Assembly (NCBI RefSeq): GCF_963422335.1
Contig: NZ_OY729424.1
Span: forward strand, 1,054,001-1,118,000
Length of the DNA: 64,000 nucleotides
Origin: an uncultured Roseateles sp.
GTDB lineage: Bacteria; Pseudomonadota; Gammaproteobacteria; Burkholderiales; Burkholderiaceae_C
Direction: 5' to 3'
Shown in pieces: positions 35,593-44,966 of the stretch; within the stretch, counting starts at the first letter, position 1, and the number at the start of each line of letters is the position of its first letter. The translations under genes and the position numbers were made by a program. The notes beneath the pieces are model-generated. The model was given only the letters and a program-made list of their open reading frames with translations. It had not been told where the DNA came from and did no database searches.

Positions 35593-37192
35593 AGCGGACG
35601 GGGTCGGAGGTGGCAGGCCGCGCGGGATGCGGGGCCGGGAGGGAAGGAATGTCGAGGCGGAACACGCGCACCAACTGCACCAGCTGGTGCGCCTGCTCGC
35701 TGAGGCCGGCGGCGGCGGCGGCCGACTGTTCGACCAGGGCGGCGTTGGCCTGGGTCATGCGGTCGATGTGTGCAGCACTGGCGCTGACCTGGGCCACCTG
35801 CTTCGATTGCAGGGCGCTGTCGGTATGGATGCGGGCGATCAGCTGGGCCACGCCCTCGGCGCCGCCGACGCAGCGCTGCAACGCCTCGCCGGCATCGCGG
35901 GCCAGCGCCACGGCGTCGTCGGCGCGGCGGTTGGCGTCCAGCACCAGGGTCTTGATCTGCGTACCGGCGCTGGCGCAGCGGCGGGCCAGATTGCGCACCT
36001 CGTCGGCCACCACCGAGAAGCCCTTGCCGTGGATGCCGGCACGGGCCGACTCGGCCGCGGCGTTCAGCGCCAGGATGTCGGTTTGCAGGGCAATGCCATT
36101 GATCAGCTGGATGATTTCGCCGATCTGCTTCGAGTGCGCGTGCACATCGGTGATGCAGGCCATCACCTTCAGCACCGTGTCGGCGCCGCTGTGGGCGTCG
36201 GCGGCGGCGCTGGTGGCCAGCCCATTGGCCTCGGCGGCAGAGGCGGCGGTGTCGTCGGCCAGCTTGTGCAGCTCGGCCACCGAGGCGGTGGCCTCCTGCA
36301 GCAGGCTGGCCGTGTGCTCGGTGCGCTCGCTGAGATCCTGATTCGCGCGCGCAATCTCCTGGCTGGCCAGCGAGGTGGCGTCACTGGCCTGGTGTACCTG
36401 GGCCACCAGGGTGCGCAGCCCGCCCTGCATGCTGGCCAGCGCGCGCTGCAGGTCGCCGATCTCGGCGGCGCCATCCTGGGCCACCTGGCCGGACAGATCG
36501 CCATCGGCAATCGCGCGGGCCTGGCCGACCACGGCGCGGATCGGACGGCTGATGCCGCGCACCAGCCGCCAGGCGAACAGGGCGGCGCAGGCGATCGCCG
36601 CCACCAGCATCAGGCTGACCCAGGTCTGCGCCGAAGCCACCCGTGCCGCAGCCTGCTCGCCGGCCCGCGCCGCCGCCTCATCGGTCAAGGTCACCAGGCG
36701 GCTCAAGGCTTCGGCATAGCGCTGGCGCGCCGGCGTGTGCTGCTCGGAAAGCATTTTCTGCAGAGCCACATAGTCACCCTCGCCACGCAGCCGTGTGATC
36801 TCGGCAGTCAGCGTACTGAACTCGGCTGCCAGCGCGTCCACCTGCTTGAATTGCGCCTGCAGCTCGGCGCTTTGCGGCACGGCCTGCAAGCTGCGTCGCA
36901 GCGCTGCCGCGTCGGCCTGGGTCTGCTCGAAAGCGCGCTTGTATTCCGCTGTGTAGGCACCCAGGGCGACATTGACCCGTGTGGTGTCGCGCCACACATT
37001 CAGTTCGACCAGACCCTGCAGCCGGACGATGCCCTGCGCCAGCCGCCACTGCGTGTCCAGCAGGCCGGTGACCAGGCCCGCCGTGCCGCGCAGCTCCATC
37101 AGACAGAACAGGGCCAGCGCCCCCATCACCGCGATCAAAGCCATGAAGGCGGCGCTCACGCGCACGCCTATGGTCCATTCTTTGTAGTTCAT
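35573..37192 (-). CDS. Methyl-accepting chemotaxis protein
   Basis: 539 residues from ATG 37192. TM1 (about 9-31) and TM2 (about 195-213, WVSLMLVAAIACAALFAWRL) flank a four-helix-bundle-type ligand domain of about 160 residues. A HAMP domain follows (RPIRAVVGQARAIADGDLSG), then the signalling region. The hairpin tip reads LQTDILALNAAAESARAGIHG, slightly divergent from the usual VEAARAGEQG, and retains GFSVVADEVRNLARRC. It couples to CheA/CheW to sense a periplasmic ligand. It is first in the operon and overlaps the GMC gene. Confidence 0.92.
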   Translation of the reverse strand: MNYKEWTIGVRVSAAFMALIAVMGALALFCLMELRGTAGLVTGLLDTQWRLAQGIVRLQGLVELNVWRDTTRVNVALGAYTAEYKRAFEQTQADAAALRRSLQAVPQSAELQAQFKQVDALAAEFSTLTAEITRLRGEGDYVALQKMLSEQHTPARQRYAEALSRLVTLTDEAAARAGEQAAARVASAQTWVSLMLVAAIACAALFAWRLVRGISRPIRAVVGQARAIADGDLSGQVAQDGAAEIGDLQRALASMQGGLRTLVAQVHQASDATSLASQEIARANQDLSERTEHTASLLQEATASVAELHKLADDTAASAAEANGLATSAAADAHSGADTVLKVMACITDVHAHSKQIGEIIQLINGIALQTDILALNAAAESARAGIHGKGFSVVADEVRNLARRCASAGTQIKTLVLDANRRADDAVALARDAGEALQRCVGGAEGVAQLIARIHTDSALQSKQVAQVSASAAHIDRMTQANAALVEQSAAAAAGLSEQAHQLVQLVRVFRLDIPSLPAPHPARPATSDPVRYARTTG

Positions 37193-37385
37193 CCCAACCC
37201 GCCCTCGCATGGCCGCCTCAGGCCGCGACATGCGGCCCAGGGCGGTTCACTCTGTGGCGGCAGTGTTGCGCTGCACCTGCCGTTGCGTTTGCTCGAGGCG
37301 GCACTGCGAGTTGATCGACTGCGCCCAGGCACCCGTGGTCGGGCTCTCATGGCAAACCCCGGTATTGACGCCCGCAACTTTTATA

Positions 37386-37401
37386 GTCAACATTTGTATA
37401 C
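37386..37401. promoter_or_regulatory. Candidate TetR operator, copy 1
   Basis: GTCAACATTTGTATAC, an imperfect dyad (GTnnACA/TGTnnAC), lies 62 bases ahead of the GTG at 37463 in the region divergent from the chemoreceptor operon. It matches the copy at 40070 at 13 of 16 positions. The AT-rich flank (TTTATA) is out of character for this GC-rich DNA. The TetR gene at 39408 lies between the two copies. Confidence 0.5.
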
Positions 37402-37462
37402 GAAAAGACGGCGCACCCGACGCCTCATCCGCATCACAGCCCAGTTGAAAGAGACCCTCACG

Positions 37463-39397
37463 GTGACTACCTCGCAATCCATCGCTTCGCCCGACAAGAT
37501 CGTTTCCATCGCGGTCGGCTATATGGGGGCCAAGCAGCTGTTTGCCGCCAGCCGCATCGGCCTGTTCGCAGCGCTGAATGACGGGCCGCTGGACGCCCAT
37601 GAGCTGGCCGCGGCCACCGGCGTGTCCAAGCGCATGGCGCGCATCCTGGGCGACTCGATGGCCTCGCTGGGCCTGCTGGAGCGCGAGGCCGGCCGTTACG
37701 CGCTGACGCCCGATGCCGCTGCCTACCTGGTGGGCCAGGGATCGAGCGTCGACCTGGCACCCTTCCTGACCTTTCTCAACGAGATCAGCTATGGCCACTG
37801 GCAGCAGTTCGACCACACGGTGGACACCACGCTGCCCGGCCAGCTGAGCTTCGAGAACGGCCGCTGGGATACCTTCATCGGCGGCGTGATGGCCTACAAC
37901 GCACTGCACGCCAAGATGCTGGCCGCGCAGGTGGATTTCGGGCGCCACCAGCGTTTGCTGGACCTTGGCGGCCTGGCGCCAGACTTCAGCATCGCCGCCA
38001 TGCAGGCCAATCCGGCGCTGCAAACCACTTTTCTGTTCGACCCCGACTTCATCGCCTCGGTGCAGGCCAAGGTCTCGGGGGCCGGCCTGGCCACGCGCAG
38101 CCAGTTTGTGGGCGCCAAGACCGACCAGGCGCGGCCCGAGGGTGCGTACGACCTGGTGATGGTCAACCACGTCATCCACCGCTTCAGCGCCGAGCAGAAC
38201 ATCGAGATACTGCGCCGAGCGCGCCACGCCGCGGCGCCAGGCGCTCGCCTGCTGCTGCTCGACTTCTTTCTCGACGATGATGCCAAGCAGCGCCCGCTGG
38301 ACGCGCTGCATGCGGCTGAGTATCTGGTGATCGACGGCACCGTCGTCTATCCCGAGGCCGAGGTGCGCAGCTGGCTGCTGGCCGCCGGCTGGCAGGTCAG
38401 CGACAAGCTGGTGCTGCCGGGCAGCCCGCGCGTGCTCGTGGCCGAGGCGATCACGGCGGGAGTGCGTGACTACACCACCCTGTCGCCCGAGGTCGCGGCC
38501 CTGCTGGCGCGTGGCGCCGCCGATGCGCCGCCCGCCGGTCCGATGACGGCTCAGCTGCTGCGCACCGCGCTGGCCGATCGCTTCGAGACCGGCAGCGAGC
38601 TGGCCCCCGTGGCGCGCATCACCGACCACCCGCTGCCTGGCGGCCAGGTCAGCCTGCGCATCTACCACCCGGGTGGCGCCGCACCGGTGCCGGCGCTGCT
38701 GTGGCTGCACGGCGGCGGCTGGACGGCCGGTAATGTGGCCGAGAACGACCTCTGCTGCCGTGCCGTCTGCCATGCCTCGGGTGCGGCGGTGGTGTCGGTC
38801 GAGTACCGGCTGGCACCCGAGCATCCCTATCCCGCCGCACCGAATGATTGCTATGCGGCGCTGTGCTGGTTGGTCGAGCAGGGCGCCGCACACGGCATCG
38901 ACCCGCAGCGCATCGCCGTGGGTGGAGAGAGCGCCGGCGGCAATCTGGCCACCGTGCTGTGCCTGATGAGCAGGGACAGGCAGGGCCCGCGCATCAGTGG
39001 TCAGCTGCTGGTGAGCCCGGTCTACGCCCACCCGGACGACGGCTTCGATTCCTACGAGCGCTATGCCGAAGGCTTCGGCATGACGGCCGGCGCGATGCGC
39101 TTCTTCTTCGATCAGTACGTCAGCGACCCGCGCCATCTGGACCATCCCTATCTGCTGCCGCTGCGCGCGGCCGACGTCAGCGGCCTGCCGCCGGCGCTGC
39201 TGCTGAGCGCCGAACACGATGTGCTGCATGACGAGGGAGAGGCGTTCGTGAAACGGCTCGAAGAAGCCGGCGTGCCGGTCGAGCGCACGCGCTACCTCGG
39301 TCAGGTGCACGGCTTCTTCGGCCTGAACACCCGTCTCAGCGATGCGGCACGCGCCCATCAGCGTGCCAGCGAATTCCTGCGCAAGGTGTTTGGCTGA
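37463..39397 (+). CDS. O-methyltransferase-like / alpha/beta-hydrolase (HSL-type) fusion protein
   Basis: 644 residues from GTG 37463; an in-frame ATG at 37349 lies upstream of the candidate operator and is less likely. Residues 1-100 are the winged-helix dimerisation domain of plant/acetylserotonin-type methyltransferases (VSKRMARILGDSMASLGLLE). Residues 100-335 are the SAM-dependent domain, but motif I is LLDLGGLAPDF rather than a glycine-rich GGGxG. Residues 386-640 are an HSL/BchE-type esterase: LWLHGGGWTAGN, GGESAGGN, acid SAEHDV, His VHGFFG. Both activities on one polypeptide is unusual. The seam at 340-385 shows no frameshift. Confidence 0.85.
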   Translation: MTTSQSIASPDKIVSIAVGYMGAKQLFAASRIGLFAALNDGPLDAHELAAATGVSKRMARILGDSMASLGLLEREAGRYALTPDAAAYLVGQGSSVDLAPFLTFLNEISYGHWQQFDHTVDTTLPGQLSFENGRWDTFIGGVMAYNALHAKMLAAQVDFGRHQRLLDLGGLAPDFSIAAMQANPALQTTFLFDPDFIASVQAKVSGAGLATRSQFVGAKTDQARPEGAYDLVMVNHVIHRFSAEQNIEILRRARHAAAPGARLLLLDFFLDDDAKQRPLDALHAAEYLVIDGTVVYPEAEVRSWLLAAGWQVSDKLVLPGSPRVLVAEAITAGVRDYTTLSPEVAALLARGAADAPPAGPMTAQLLRTALADRFETGSELAPVARITDHPLPGGQVSLRIYHPGGAAPVPALLWLHGGGWTAGNVAENDLCCRAVCHASGAAVVSVEYRLAPEHPYPAAPNDCYAALCWLVEQGAAHGIDPQRIAVGGESAGGNLATVLCLMSRDRQGPRISGQLLVSPVYAHPDDGFDSYERYAEGFGMTAGAMRFFFDQYVSDPRHLDHPYLLPLRAADVSGLPPALLLSAEHDVLHDEGEAFVKRLEEAGVPVERTRYLGQVHGFFGLNTRLSDAARAHQRASEFLRKVFG

Positions 39398-39407
39398 GGC
39401 GCCGGCC

Positions 39408-39995
39408 TCAGTCGCGCGTCAGCCTGAGCAGAAAGTCCGCCAGATGCTGCTTCTGCAACTTCACCGTCGAGAGCTTGGGGCCGAGCAGACTCATCATCGT
39501 GGCGCCCGCATTGAGCAGCACGATCTCGTCGATCAGCTGCGCGTCGGGCGTCTGGGTGACGATGTCACCGTCCTCGCGCCCCTCGCGGAGGTAGCGGCCC
39601 AGCTCGGCGCGCCAGGTCTTCAGGTGATCCAGGTACTTGGCATGCAGCTTGGGGTTGTAGAGCGAGATGGCCCAGTAGGCCAGCAGCACCTTGCCGGCCT
39701 CGATGCGCTCCGGGTCTATCGGCATGGCAGCCAGGCAGAACTCGCCCAGGCCGGCCAGGCCGCGGTTCTTGCCCTGAGCCACATAGGCGCCGACCACCTG
39801 CAGCGCGCGCTCGTAGGTGGCGCCGATGATGTCTTCCTTGCAGGCGAAATAGCGCTTCAGCGCGCCGTTGGCAAAGCCTGCGGCGGCGGCAATTTCCCGC
39901 ATCGTGGCGGCCTCGATGCCGCCGTCGATGATGAGCTTCCAGGTGACGTCGACGATCTCGCTGCGGCGCTCGTCGTGATCGATGATTTTTGGCAT
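39408..39995 (-). CDS. TetR-family repressor (BetI-like)
   Basis: 195 residues. The helix-turn-helix is ATMREIAAAAGFANGALKRYF at residues 31-51, and the C-terminal ligand domain contains AGKVLLAYWAISLYNPKLHA, as in BetI/TetR_C proteins. It is convergent with the methyltransferase-esterase gene (10 bases) and divergent from the TonB receptor gene. The dyad GTCAACA.T.GTA.AC occurs in both flanking promoter regions, so it probably controls both this gene's neighbours and itself. The inducer is unknown, perhaps the transported substrate. Confidence 0.9.
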   Translation of the reverse strand: MPKIIDHDERRSEIVDVTWKLIIDGGIEAATMREIAAAAGFANGALKRYFACKEDIIGATYERALQVVGAYVAQGKNRGLAGLGEFCLAAMPIDPERIEAGKVLLAYWAISLYNPKLHAKYLDHLKTWRAELGRYLREGREDGDIVTQTPDAQLIDEIVLLNAGATMMSLLGPKLSTVKLQKQHLADFLLRLTRD

Positions 39996-40069
39996 TCGCT
40001 GAATCTTTCAAGGCCTGCCGGCAAGGTGGCCGATTGTGGCATTGCCTTTGCACGGCGGCCAATTTAATG

Positions 40070-40085
40070 GTCAACACTAGTAGAC
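40070..40085. promoter_or_regulatory. Candidate TetR operator, copy 2
   Basis: GTCAACACTAGTAGAC, an imperfect dyad around CTAG, lies 75 bases ahead of the TetR start and within the 271-base region divergent to the TonB receptor. It matches the copy at 37386 (GTCAACA.T.GTA.AC). The position suits autorepression and control of the receptor operon. Confidence 0.5.
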
Positions 40086-40266
40086 TTTAATCGAAATTTG
40101 GAGATACTTGCCGACACGGAGGACGGATGCCTCCCGGCTACAGGCGCCGCTCAAGCACACCGGCGCCGACATGAATCGCAGCACACAGATCAATCCACGC
40201 CTAACGCAATCCAACTTGCGAAGGCATCTCTCGGCCCCAAGAGCCGATCACGCTGGAGACGAAACA

Positions 40267-42411
40267 ATGCACAAAGACTCATGGCGCCTGAGCGCGCAAT
40301 CCCGGGCCATCGCCCTGCTGATGCTGGGCGCCTGCGCCGCGGCCCGGGCGCAGACCGAAGCAGCCGATCCCCAGGACAAGACCACAACGCTGGACAAGGT
40401 TGTCGTGACGGCACAGAAGCGCCTGCAGTTCGCTTCCAAGACGCCGCTGGCGCTGTCGGTGGTCGGCGGTGACGACCTGAAGGAGCTGGGCGCCGTGCGC
40501 ATCGACAATCTGAGCGATCTGATGCCCAACGTCGAGATCGCCGATGGCGACTCCGCCCACGGCATGACGATACGCATACGCGGTGTTTCGAGCAGCGACT
40601 TCACCGATGGCGGCGACCCATCCGCAGCCTTCAATCTCGACGGCATCTACATCGCCCGCCCACAGGCCCAGGGCTTGAGCTTCTTCGATCTGGAACGGGT
40701 GGAGGTGCTGCGCGGCCCGCAGGGCACGCTGTACGGACGCAATGCCACGGCCGGCGCGATCAATGTGATCAGCAACAAGCCCAAGTTCCAGCTCGCCGGT
40801 GCGGCAGGCCTCACGCTGGGCAATCTGGACACCTTGCGCTACGAGGCCATGGTCAATCTGCCCGTCAGCGAGACTGTGGCGCTGCGCCTGGCTGTGGCCG
40901 GCAACCGCCGCGACGGCTATCTGTTCAACACCAACGGCACGCCGGCCCACAACGATGCGAATGACGATGCGCTGCGCCTGCACGGCCTGGTCAAGTTCAA
41001 CCCATCGACCAGCCTGCTGCTGACGCTGGACGCGGCCCACATCGGCGGCATCGGCTCGGGCATGGTGCCGCTGGAGCGCTTCTACTCGGGCGACAAGAAG
41101 CAGCAGCGCCAGTTCAATGCCGTCGTGCCCTCGGCCTTCAACGATGACACCGGAGGTGTGGCGGCGGAATTCAAGCACGACTTCGGCCCGGTCGAGCTGA
41201 CCTACCAGTTCGGCCACCGCGAACTGAAGCGCCACGAAGACACAGCCCACGGCGAGCTGCCGTTCCCGCTGCTGTTCCGCGGCAAGAACCAGCAGGATTC
41301 GCATGAGCTGCGCCTGGCCTCCAACGGCAGCTCGGCGCTGGAATGGGTGGCCGGCCTGTATTCGTTCAAGGAAAAGTCACTCACCGACTACACGATTGCC
41401 GATCTGCTCGCCCCGGGCGTGGGCCTGCACTGGCTGGTCGACCCGACCAAGGCCTCGACGGTGGCCGGCTTTGCCCAGGCCAGCTATGCATTGAATGAGG
41501 CGCTGCGCCTGACCGGCGGCCTGCGCCAGACCAGCGACAGCAAATCCCAGGTGGGCACCATGTATGTCGGCGACATGCCTGCGCCCTATGGCGCCTCGGC
41601 GCGCTACAGCAAGACCAACTGGAAGATCGGCGCCGACTACACGGTCAGCCGTGCGCTGATGGTGTATGCCAGCGTGTCCACCGGCTACAAGGCGGGCGGC
41701 TTCAACCAGGGCACGGACGACAAGACCAAGCCCAACTACAACCCCAATCTGATCTACCACCCGGAGAACCTGCGTGCCACTGAAGTAGGTGCCAAGGGCC
41801 GTGCCCTTGACGGTCGTCTGCAGTTCAACGCCGCGCTGTTCGACTACGACTACCGCGACCTGCAGCTCAGCGCCGGCATGCCGCCCACCTCGTCCACCGG
41901 CGCCTTCGCCACCGTCAACGCCGCCAAGGCCAGGGTGCGTGGCTTCGATCTGGATGGCAAGTTCGCGCTGACGCCCGATGACATCCTCACCTACAGCCTG
42001 GGTCTGCTGAAGTCGAGGTACATCGGCTATACCGCCGGGCCGGTGGGCTCGCAGCAGAACTGGAGCGGCCATGCGCTGGACAACTCGCCCGGCAGCACCG
42101 TGGCGCTGGGCTACCAGCACAGCTGGTCCCTGGCCGGCGGCGCCAACCTGAGCGCACGGGCATCGATGCGCCGCTCGGCCAGCTATGTGGTGAGCGACTT
42201 CAATGCGCCGCGCCAGTACACCCAGCCGGCCTACACCAAGGTCGACCTGAGCCTGCAGTGGGAGTCGCCCAAGGGCGACTACAGCATCCAGGCCTTCGTG
42301 AAGAATGCGGGCGACAAGACGGTGATCAAGTCCTACTCCGGCCTGGGTACCGGCGGCCTGATCATCGGTGAGCCGCGACTGCTGGGCGTGCGCCTGGCCA
42401 CGCGGTTCTGA
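40267..42411 (+). CDS. TonB-dependent outer-membrane receptor
   Basis: 714 residues from ATG 40267, preceded by GGAGACGAAACA; open frame further upstream is not coding-like. Signal peptide ends near AAARAQ, then a TonB-box-like TLDKVVVTAQKR and a plug domain with RIRGVSSSDFTDGG and VEVLRGPQGTLYGRNATAGA. The beta-barrel closes with GVRLATRF, a typical C-terminal Phe. It resembles the iron-complex/Pirin-linked outer receptor type with uncertain ligand. It heads an operon with the NitT/TauT-type ABC importer, so it likely delivers the same molecule to the periplasm. Confidence 0.93.
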   Translation: MHKDSWRLSAQSRAIALLMLGACAAARAQTEAADPQDKTTTLDKVVVTAQKRLQFASKTPLALSVVGGDDLKELGAVRIDNLSDLMPNVEIADGDSAHGMTIRIRGVSSSDFTDGGDPSAAFNLDGIYIARPQAQGLSFFDLERVEVLRGPQGTLYGRNATAGAINVISNKPKFQLAGAAGLTLGNLDTLRYEAMVNLPVSETVALRLAVAGNRRDGYLFNTNGTPAHNDANDDALRLHGLVKFNPSTSLLLTLDAAHIGGIGSGMVPLERFYSGDKKQQRQFNAVVPSAFNDDTGGVAAEFKHDFGPVELTYQFGHRELKRHEDTAHGELPFPLLFRGKNQQDSHELRLASNGSSALEWVAGLYSFKEKSLTDYTIADLLAPGVGLHWLVDPTKASTVAGFAQASYALNEALRLTGGLRQTSDSKSQVGTMYVGDMPAPYGASARYSKTNWKIGADYTVSRALMVYASVSTGYKAGGFNQGTDDKTKPNYNPNLIYHPENLRATEVGAKGRALDGRLQFNAALFDYDYRDLQLSAGMPPTSSTGAFATVNAAKARVRGFDLDGKFALTPDDILTYSLGLLKSRYIGYTAGPVGSQQNWSGHALDNSPGSTVALGYQHSWSLAGGANLSARASMRRSASYVVSDFNAPRQYTQPAYTKVDLSLQWESPKGDYSIQAFVKNAGDKTVIKSYSGLGTGGLIIGEPRLLGVRLATRF

Positions 42412-42433
42412 ACGTGACCCCAACCCCACCGCA

Positions 42434-43408
42434 ATGAAAAGGCAGTTTGTGATGATGAAGATGGACAGCATCAGTAAGCGCATGGCCGGCAGCCTGGCAG
42501 CCGTGGCAGCAGCCATGGCGCTGGCCGCCGGCCCGGCCTGCGCCGACACCCAGCTCCATGTGGGCATTGCGCCGATGCCGGAGTTCGTGCCGGTGTTCAT
42601 CGCGATGGAGAAGGGCTTCTTCAAGAAGCGCGGGCTGGAGGTGACGCCGCAAATCATCAGCAACCCGGCCAACGGCACGGTGGCGCTGCAGGCCGACTCC
42701 TTGCAGGTGGTGGCCGACAGCGTGACCACCCTGCTGCAGGCCAGCGACAGCGGGCTCGATCTGGTTGTGGCCTCGGGCGGCGCCATCGCGTCCAAGACCG
42801 ACACCGTGTTCGGCGTCGTCGCCAAGACCGGCTCGGGCATTGCCAGGCCGGCCGACCTGGTGGGTAAGAAGATGGGCATGCCCGGCCTGGGCAGCTTCTT
42901 CCATGTGCTCACCCGCGAATGGCTTACCGTGCACGGGGTGGACCATCGCAAGGTGAAGTTCGTCGAGGTGGCCTTCCCGCAGCTGGCCGACGTGATGAAG
43001 GCCGGCACGGTGGACGCCATCATGACGGCCGAGCCTTTTCTGACCCGCGCCACCAAGACCGGCATCGGCAACAAGACCTTTCTGATTGCCGCCGATCTGC
43101 CCGACGGCCTGCCGCCCTTCGTCTACATCATGCGGCGCGACTGGGCGCTGCAGCATCCGGGCGTGGCGGCCGCCTTCCAGGCCGCCATGGCCGAGGCGGT
43201 GGCCTTTGCCGACGCCGACCACGAGGCCGCGCGCGCCATCTACGGCCGCCACGTGAAGCTGCCACCGGAGGCGCTGGCCACGATACGCATCAGCAAGATG
43301 AACGCTACCGTCACGCCCGCCCAGCTGGACCTGTGGCAGGACATGATGCGGCGCCAGAACATGCTGCGCAAGCCGGTCGATACGCAACGGCTGCTGACGA
43401 TCAAATGA
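42434..43408 (+). CDS. NitT/TauT-type periplasmic substrate-binding protein
   Basis: 324 residues from ATG 42434; ATGs at 42452-42461 are alternatives, since no clear ribosome site is visible. Signal peptide (MAGSLAAVAAAMALAAGPACA). The fold is the SsuA/ThiY class: LHVGIAPMPEFVPVFIAMEKG, FFKKRGLEVTPQIISNPANG, LVGKKMGMPGLGSFFHVLTR, and AGTVDAIMTAEPF. Such proteins bind sulfonates, nitrate, thiamine precursors or aromatic acids. It follows the TonB receptor by 22 bases and overlaps the ATPase gene by 4. Confidence 0.9.
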   Translation: MKRQFVMMKMDSISKRMAGSLAAVAAAMALAAGPACADTQLHVGIAPMPEFVPVFIAMEKGFFKKRGLEVTPQIISNPANGTVALQADSLQVVADSVTTLLQASDSGLDLVVASGGAIASKTDTVFGVVAKTGSGIARPADLVGKKMGMPGLGSFFHVLTREWLTVHGVDHRKVKFVEVAFPQLADVMKAGTVDAIMTAEPFLTRATKTGIGNKTFLIAADLPDGLPPFVYIMRRDWALQHPGVAAAFQAAMAEAVAFADADHEAARAIYGRHVKLPPEALATIRISKMNATVTPAQLDLWQDMMRRQNMLRKPVDTQRLLTIK

Positions 43409-44196
43409 TGAGCCAGCCGCTTTCCGCCGACGCGTCCGCCGACGAGCTGATCCGCTTCGACCGGGTCTGCCTGGACCTGCAGGGCCGGCGCGTCATCGAC
43501 GGCCTGTGCCTGAGCGTGCAGCGCGGCGAGTTCGTCTGCCTGGTGGGCCCCTCGGGCTGCGGCAAGACCACCTTGCTGCGCCTGCTGGCGGGCCTGCTGC
43601 CGGCCAGCGGCGGCCAGGTGCTGTTTCGCCAGCAGCCGGTGCGCGCGCCCTCGCCCGATGTGGCCGTGGTGTTCCAGGACTATGGCCGCGCCCTGCTGCC
43701 CTGGCGCACGGCCGCCGGCAATGTGAGCCTGGCGCTGGAGGCGGCGCGCCTGCCCGCGGCCGAGCGGCCGGCGCGCATTGCCGAGCTGCTGGCCAAGGTG
43801 GGCCTGGCCGCCCATGCCGACAAATACCCGCTGCAGCTGTCCGGCGGCATGCAGCAGCGGCTGCAGATCGCGCGCTGCCTGGCCCAGCGCCCGCAGGTGT
43901 TCCTGATGGACGAACCCTTTGGCGCGCTCGACGCGATGACGCGCCAGGGCCTGCAGGACGAAGTGGTCCGGCTGGTCGAGGAGTCCGGCACCACCGTGCT
44001 GTTCGTCACCCACGACCTGGAGGAGGCCCTCTACCTGGGTGACCGCGTGATCGCGCTGCAGGCCAACCCGGGCCGCGTGGCCGAGATTGTCGATGTGCGC
44101 CTGCCGCGCCCGCGCGAGCAGCTGGCCACGCGTGAGCACCCCGAGTACCTGCGCCTGCGCCACCAGCTCTACGGCCTGGTGCAGGAGCGGCATTGA
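43405..44196 (+). CDS. NitT/TauT-type ABC transporter ATPase
   Basis: 263 residues from ATG 43405, overlapping the binding-protein stop (ATGA). Walker A is GPSGCGKTTLLRLLAG, the Q-loop VVFQDYGRALLPW, the signature LSGGMQQRLQIARCLA, Walker B VFLMDEPFGALDAMTR and switch His VTHDLEEALYLGDR. The PW after the Q-loop and the EEALYL motif are typical of SsuB/TauB. It energises the two permeases that follow. The stop overlaps the first permease start by one base. Confidence 0.94.
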   Translation: MMSQPLSADASADELIRFDRVCLDLQGRRVIDGLCLSVQRGEFVCLVGPSGCGKTTLLRLLAGLLPASGGQVLFRQQPVRAPSPDVAVVFQDYGRALLPWRTAAGNVSLALEAARLPAAERPARIAELLAKVGLAAHADKYPLQLSGGMQQRLQIARCLAQRPQVFLMDEPFGALDAMTRQGLQDEVVRLVEESGTTVLFVTHDLEEALYLGDRVIALQANPGRVAEIVDVRLPRPREQLATREHPEYLRLRHQLYGLVQERH

Positions 44197-44966
44197 TGGC
44201 CATGGACAAGCTGCTGTCCTCCGCCAAGGGACTGGTCTTGCCCTTGCTCGCGCTGGGGGCCGCCGAGCTGCTGCTGCGCGCCTTCGACGTCCAGAGCGAC
44301 GGCGTGGCCCGGCCCAGCGAGGTGTGGGCCGCCGGCATCGAGAGCCTGGCGGGCGGCCAGCTGCTGGCCGCCACCGCGCAAACCCTCACCGGCGCCTTCG
44401 GCGGCCTGCTGCTGGGCGGCCTGGCGGGCCTGGTGCTGGGCCTGGTGCTGGGGCTGTCGCGCACGCTGGAGCGGCTGTCGGCGGTATCGGTCGAACTGCT
44501 GCGCACCCTGCCGCCGGTGGCACTGATCCCGATCGCCATCCTCAGCTTCGGCTTCGGCTACCGCATGGAGATGGCCCTGGTCGCCTTCACCTGCTTCTGG
44601 CCTATGCTGCTGCTCAGCCAGGCGGCGGTGCGCGGTGTCGATGCGCGCCTGCTCGAAGTGGCCCGCGTGCTGGGCCTCACGCCCTGGGCGCTGGCTGTCA
44701 AGATCATCCTGCCGGCCGCGGCGGCGCGCATCTTCATCGCCTTGCGGCTGTGCGCCAGCATTGCGCTGGTGGTGGCCATCACGACCGAGATCGCCGAGAA
44801 CCCGATGGGCCTGGGCCACCGCATGATGCTGGCCCAGCAGGAGCTGCGCGTGGCCGAGATGTACGCCGTGCTGGCCTGGCTGGCGGCGCTGGGCTGGGCC
44901 GTCAACGCGGGCTTGCTGCGCCTGCAGCGCGCGTTGTTCCCGGCCTGGCAGGGAGGGGCGCCATGA
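44196..44966 (+). CDS. ABC permease (NitT/TauT type), first copy
   Basis: 256 residues with about six helices in a BPD_transp_1 fold. The EAA-type coupling loop is in LLEVARVLGLTPWALAVKII and LRTLPPVALIPIAILSFGFG. Two different permease genes follow one ATPase, so the channel is probably a heterodimer, unlike the usual SsuC/TauC homodimer. It overlaps the second permease by 4 bases. Confidence 0.9.
   Translation: MAMDKLLSSAKGLVLPLLALGAAELLLRAFDVQSDGVARPSEVWAAGIESLAGGQLLAATAQTLTGAFGGLLLGGLAGLVLGLVLGLSRTLERLSAVSVELLRTLPPVALIPIAILSFGFGYRMEMALVAFTCFWPMLLLSQAAVRGVDARLLEVARVLGLTPWALAVKIILPAAAARIFIALRLCASIALVVAITTEIAENPMGLGHRMMLAQQELRVAEMYAVLAWLAALGWAVNAGLLRLQRALFPAWQGGAP

Noticed and set aside
35627..37462. 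Very long open frame running into the methyltransferase-esterase gene
   Set aside because: The 5' part lies antisense to the chemoreceptor and encodes a Gly/Ala/His/Arg-rich shadow sequence; the real gene starts near 37463 after the candidate operator.
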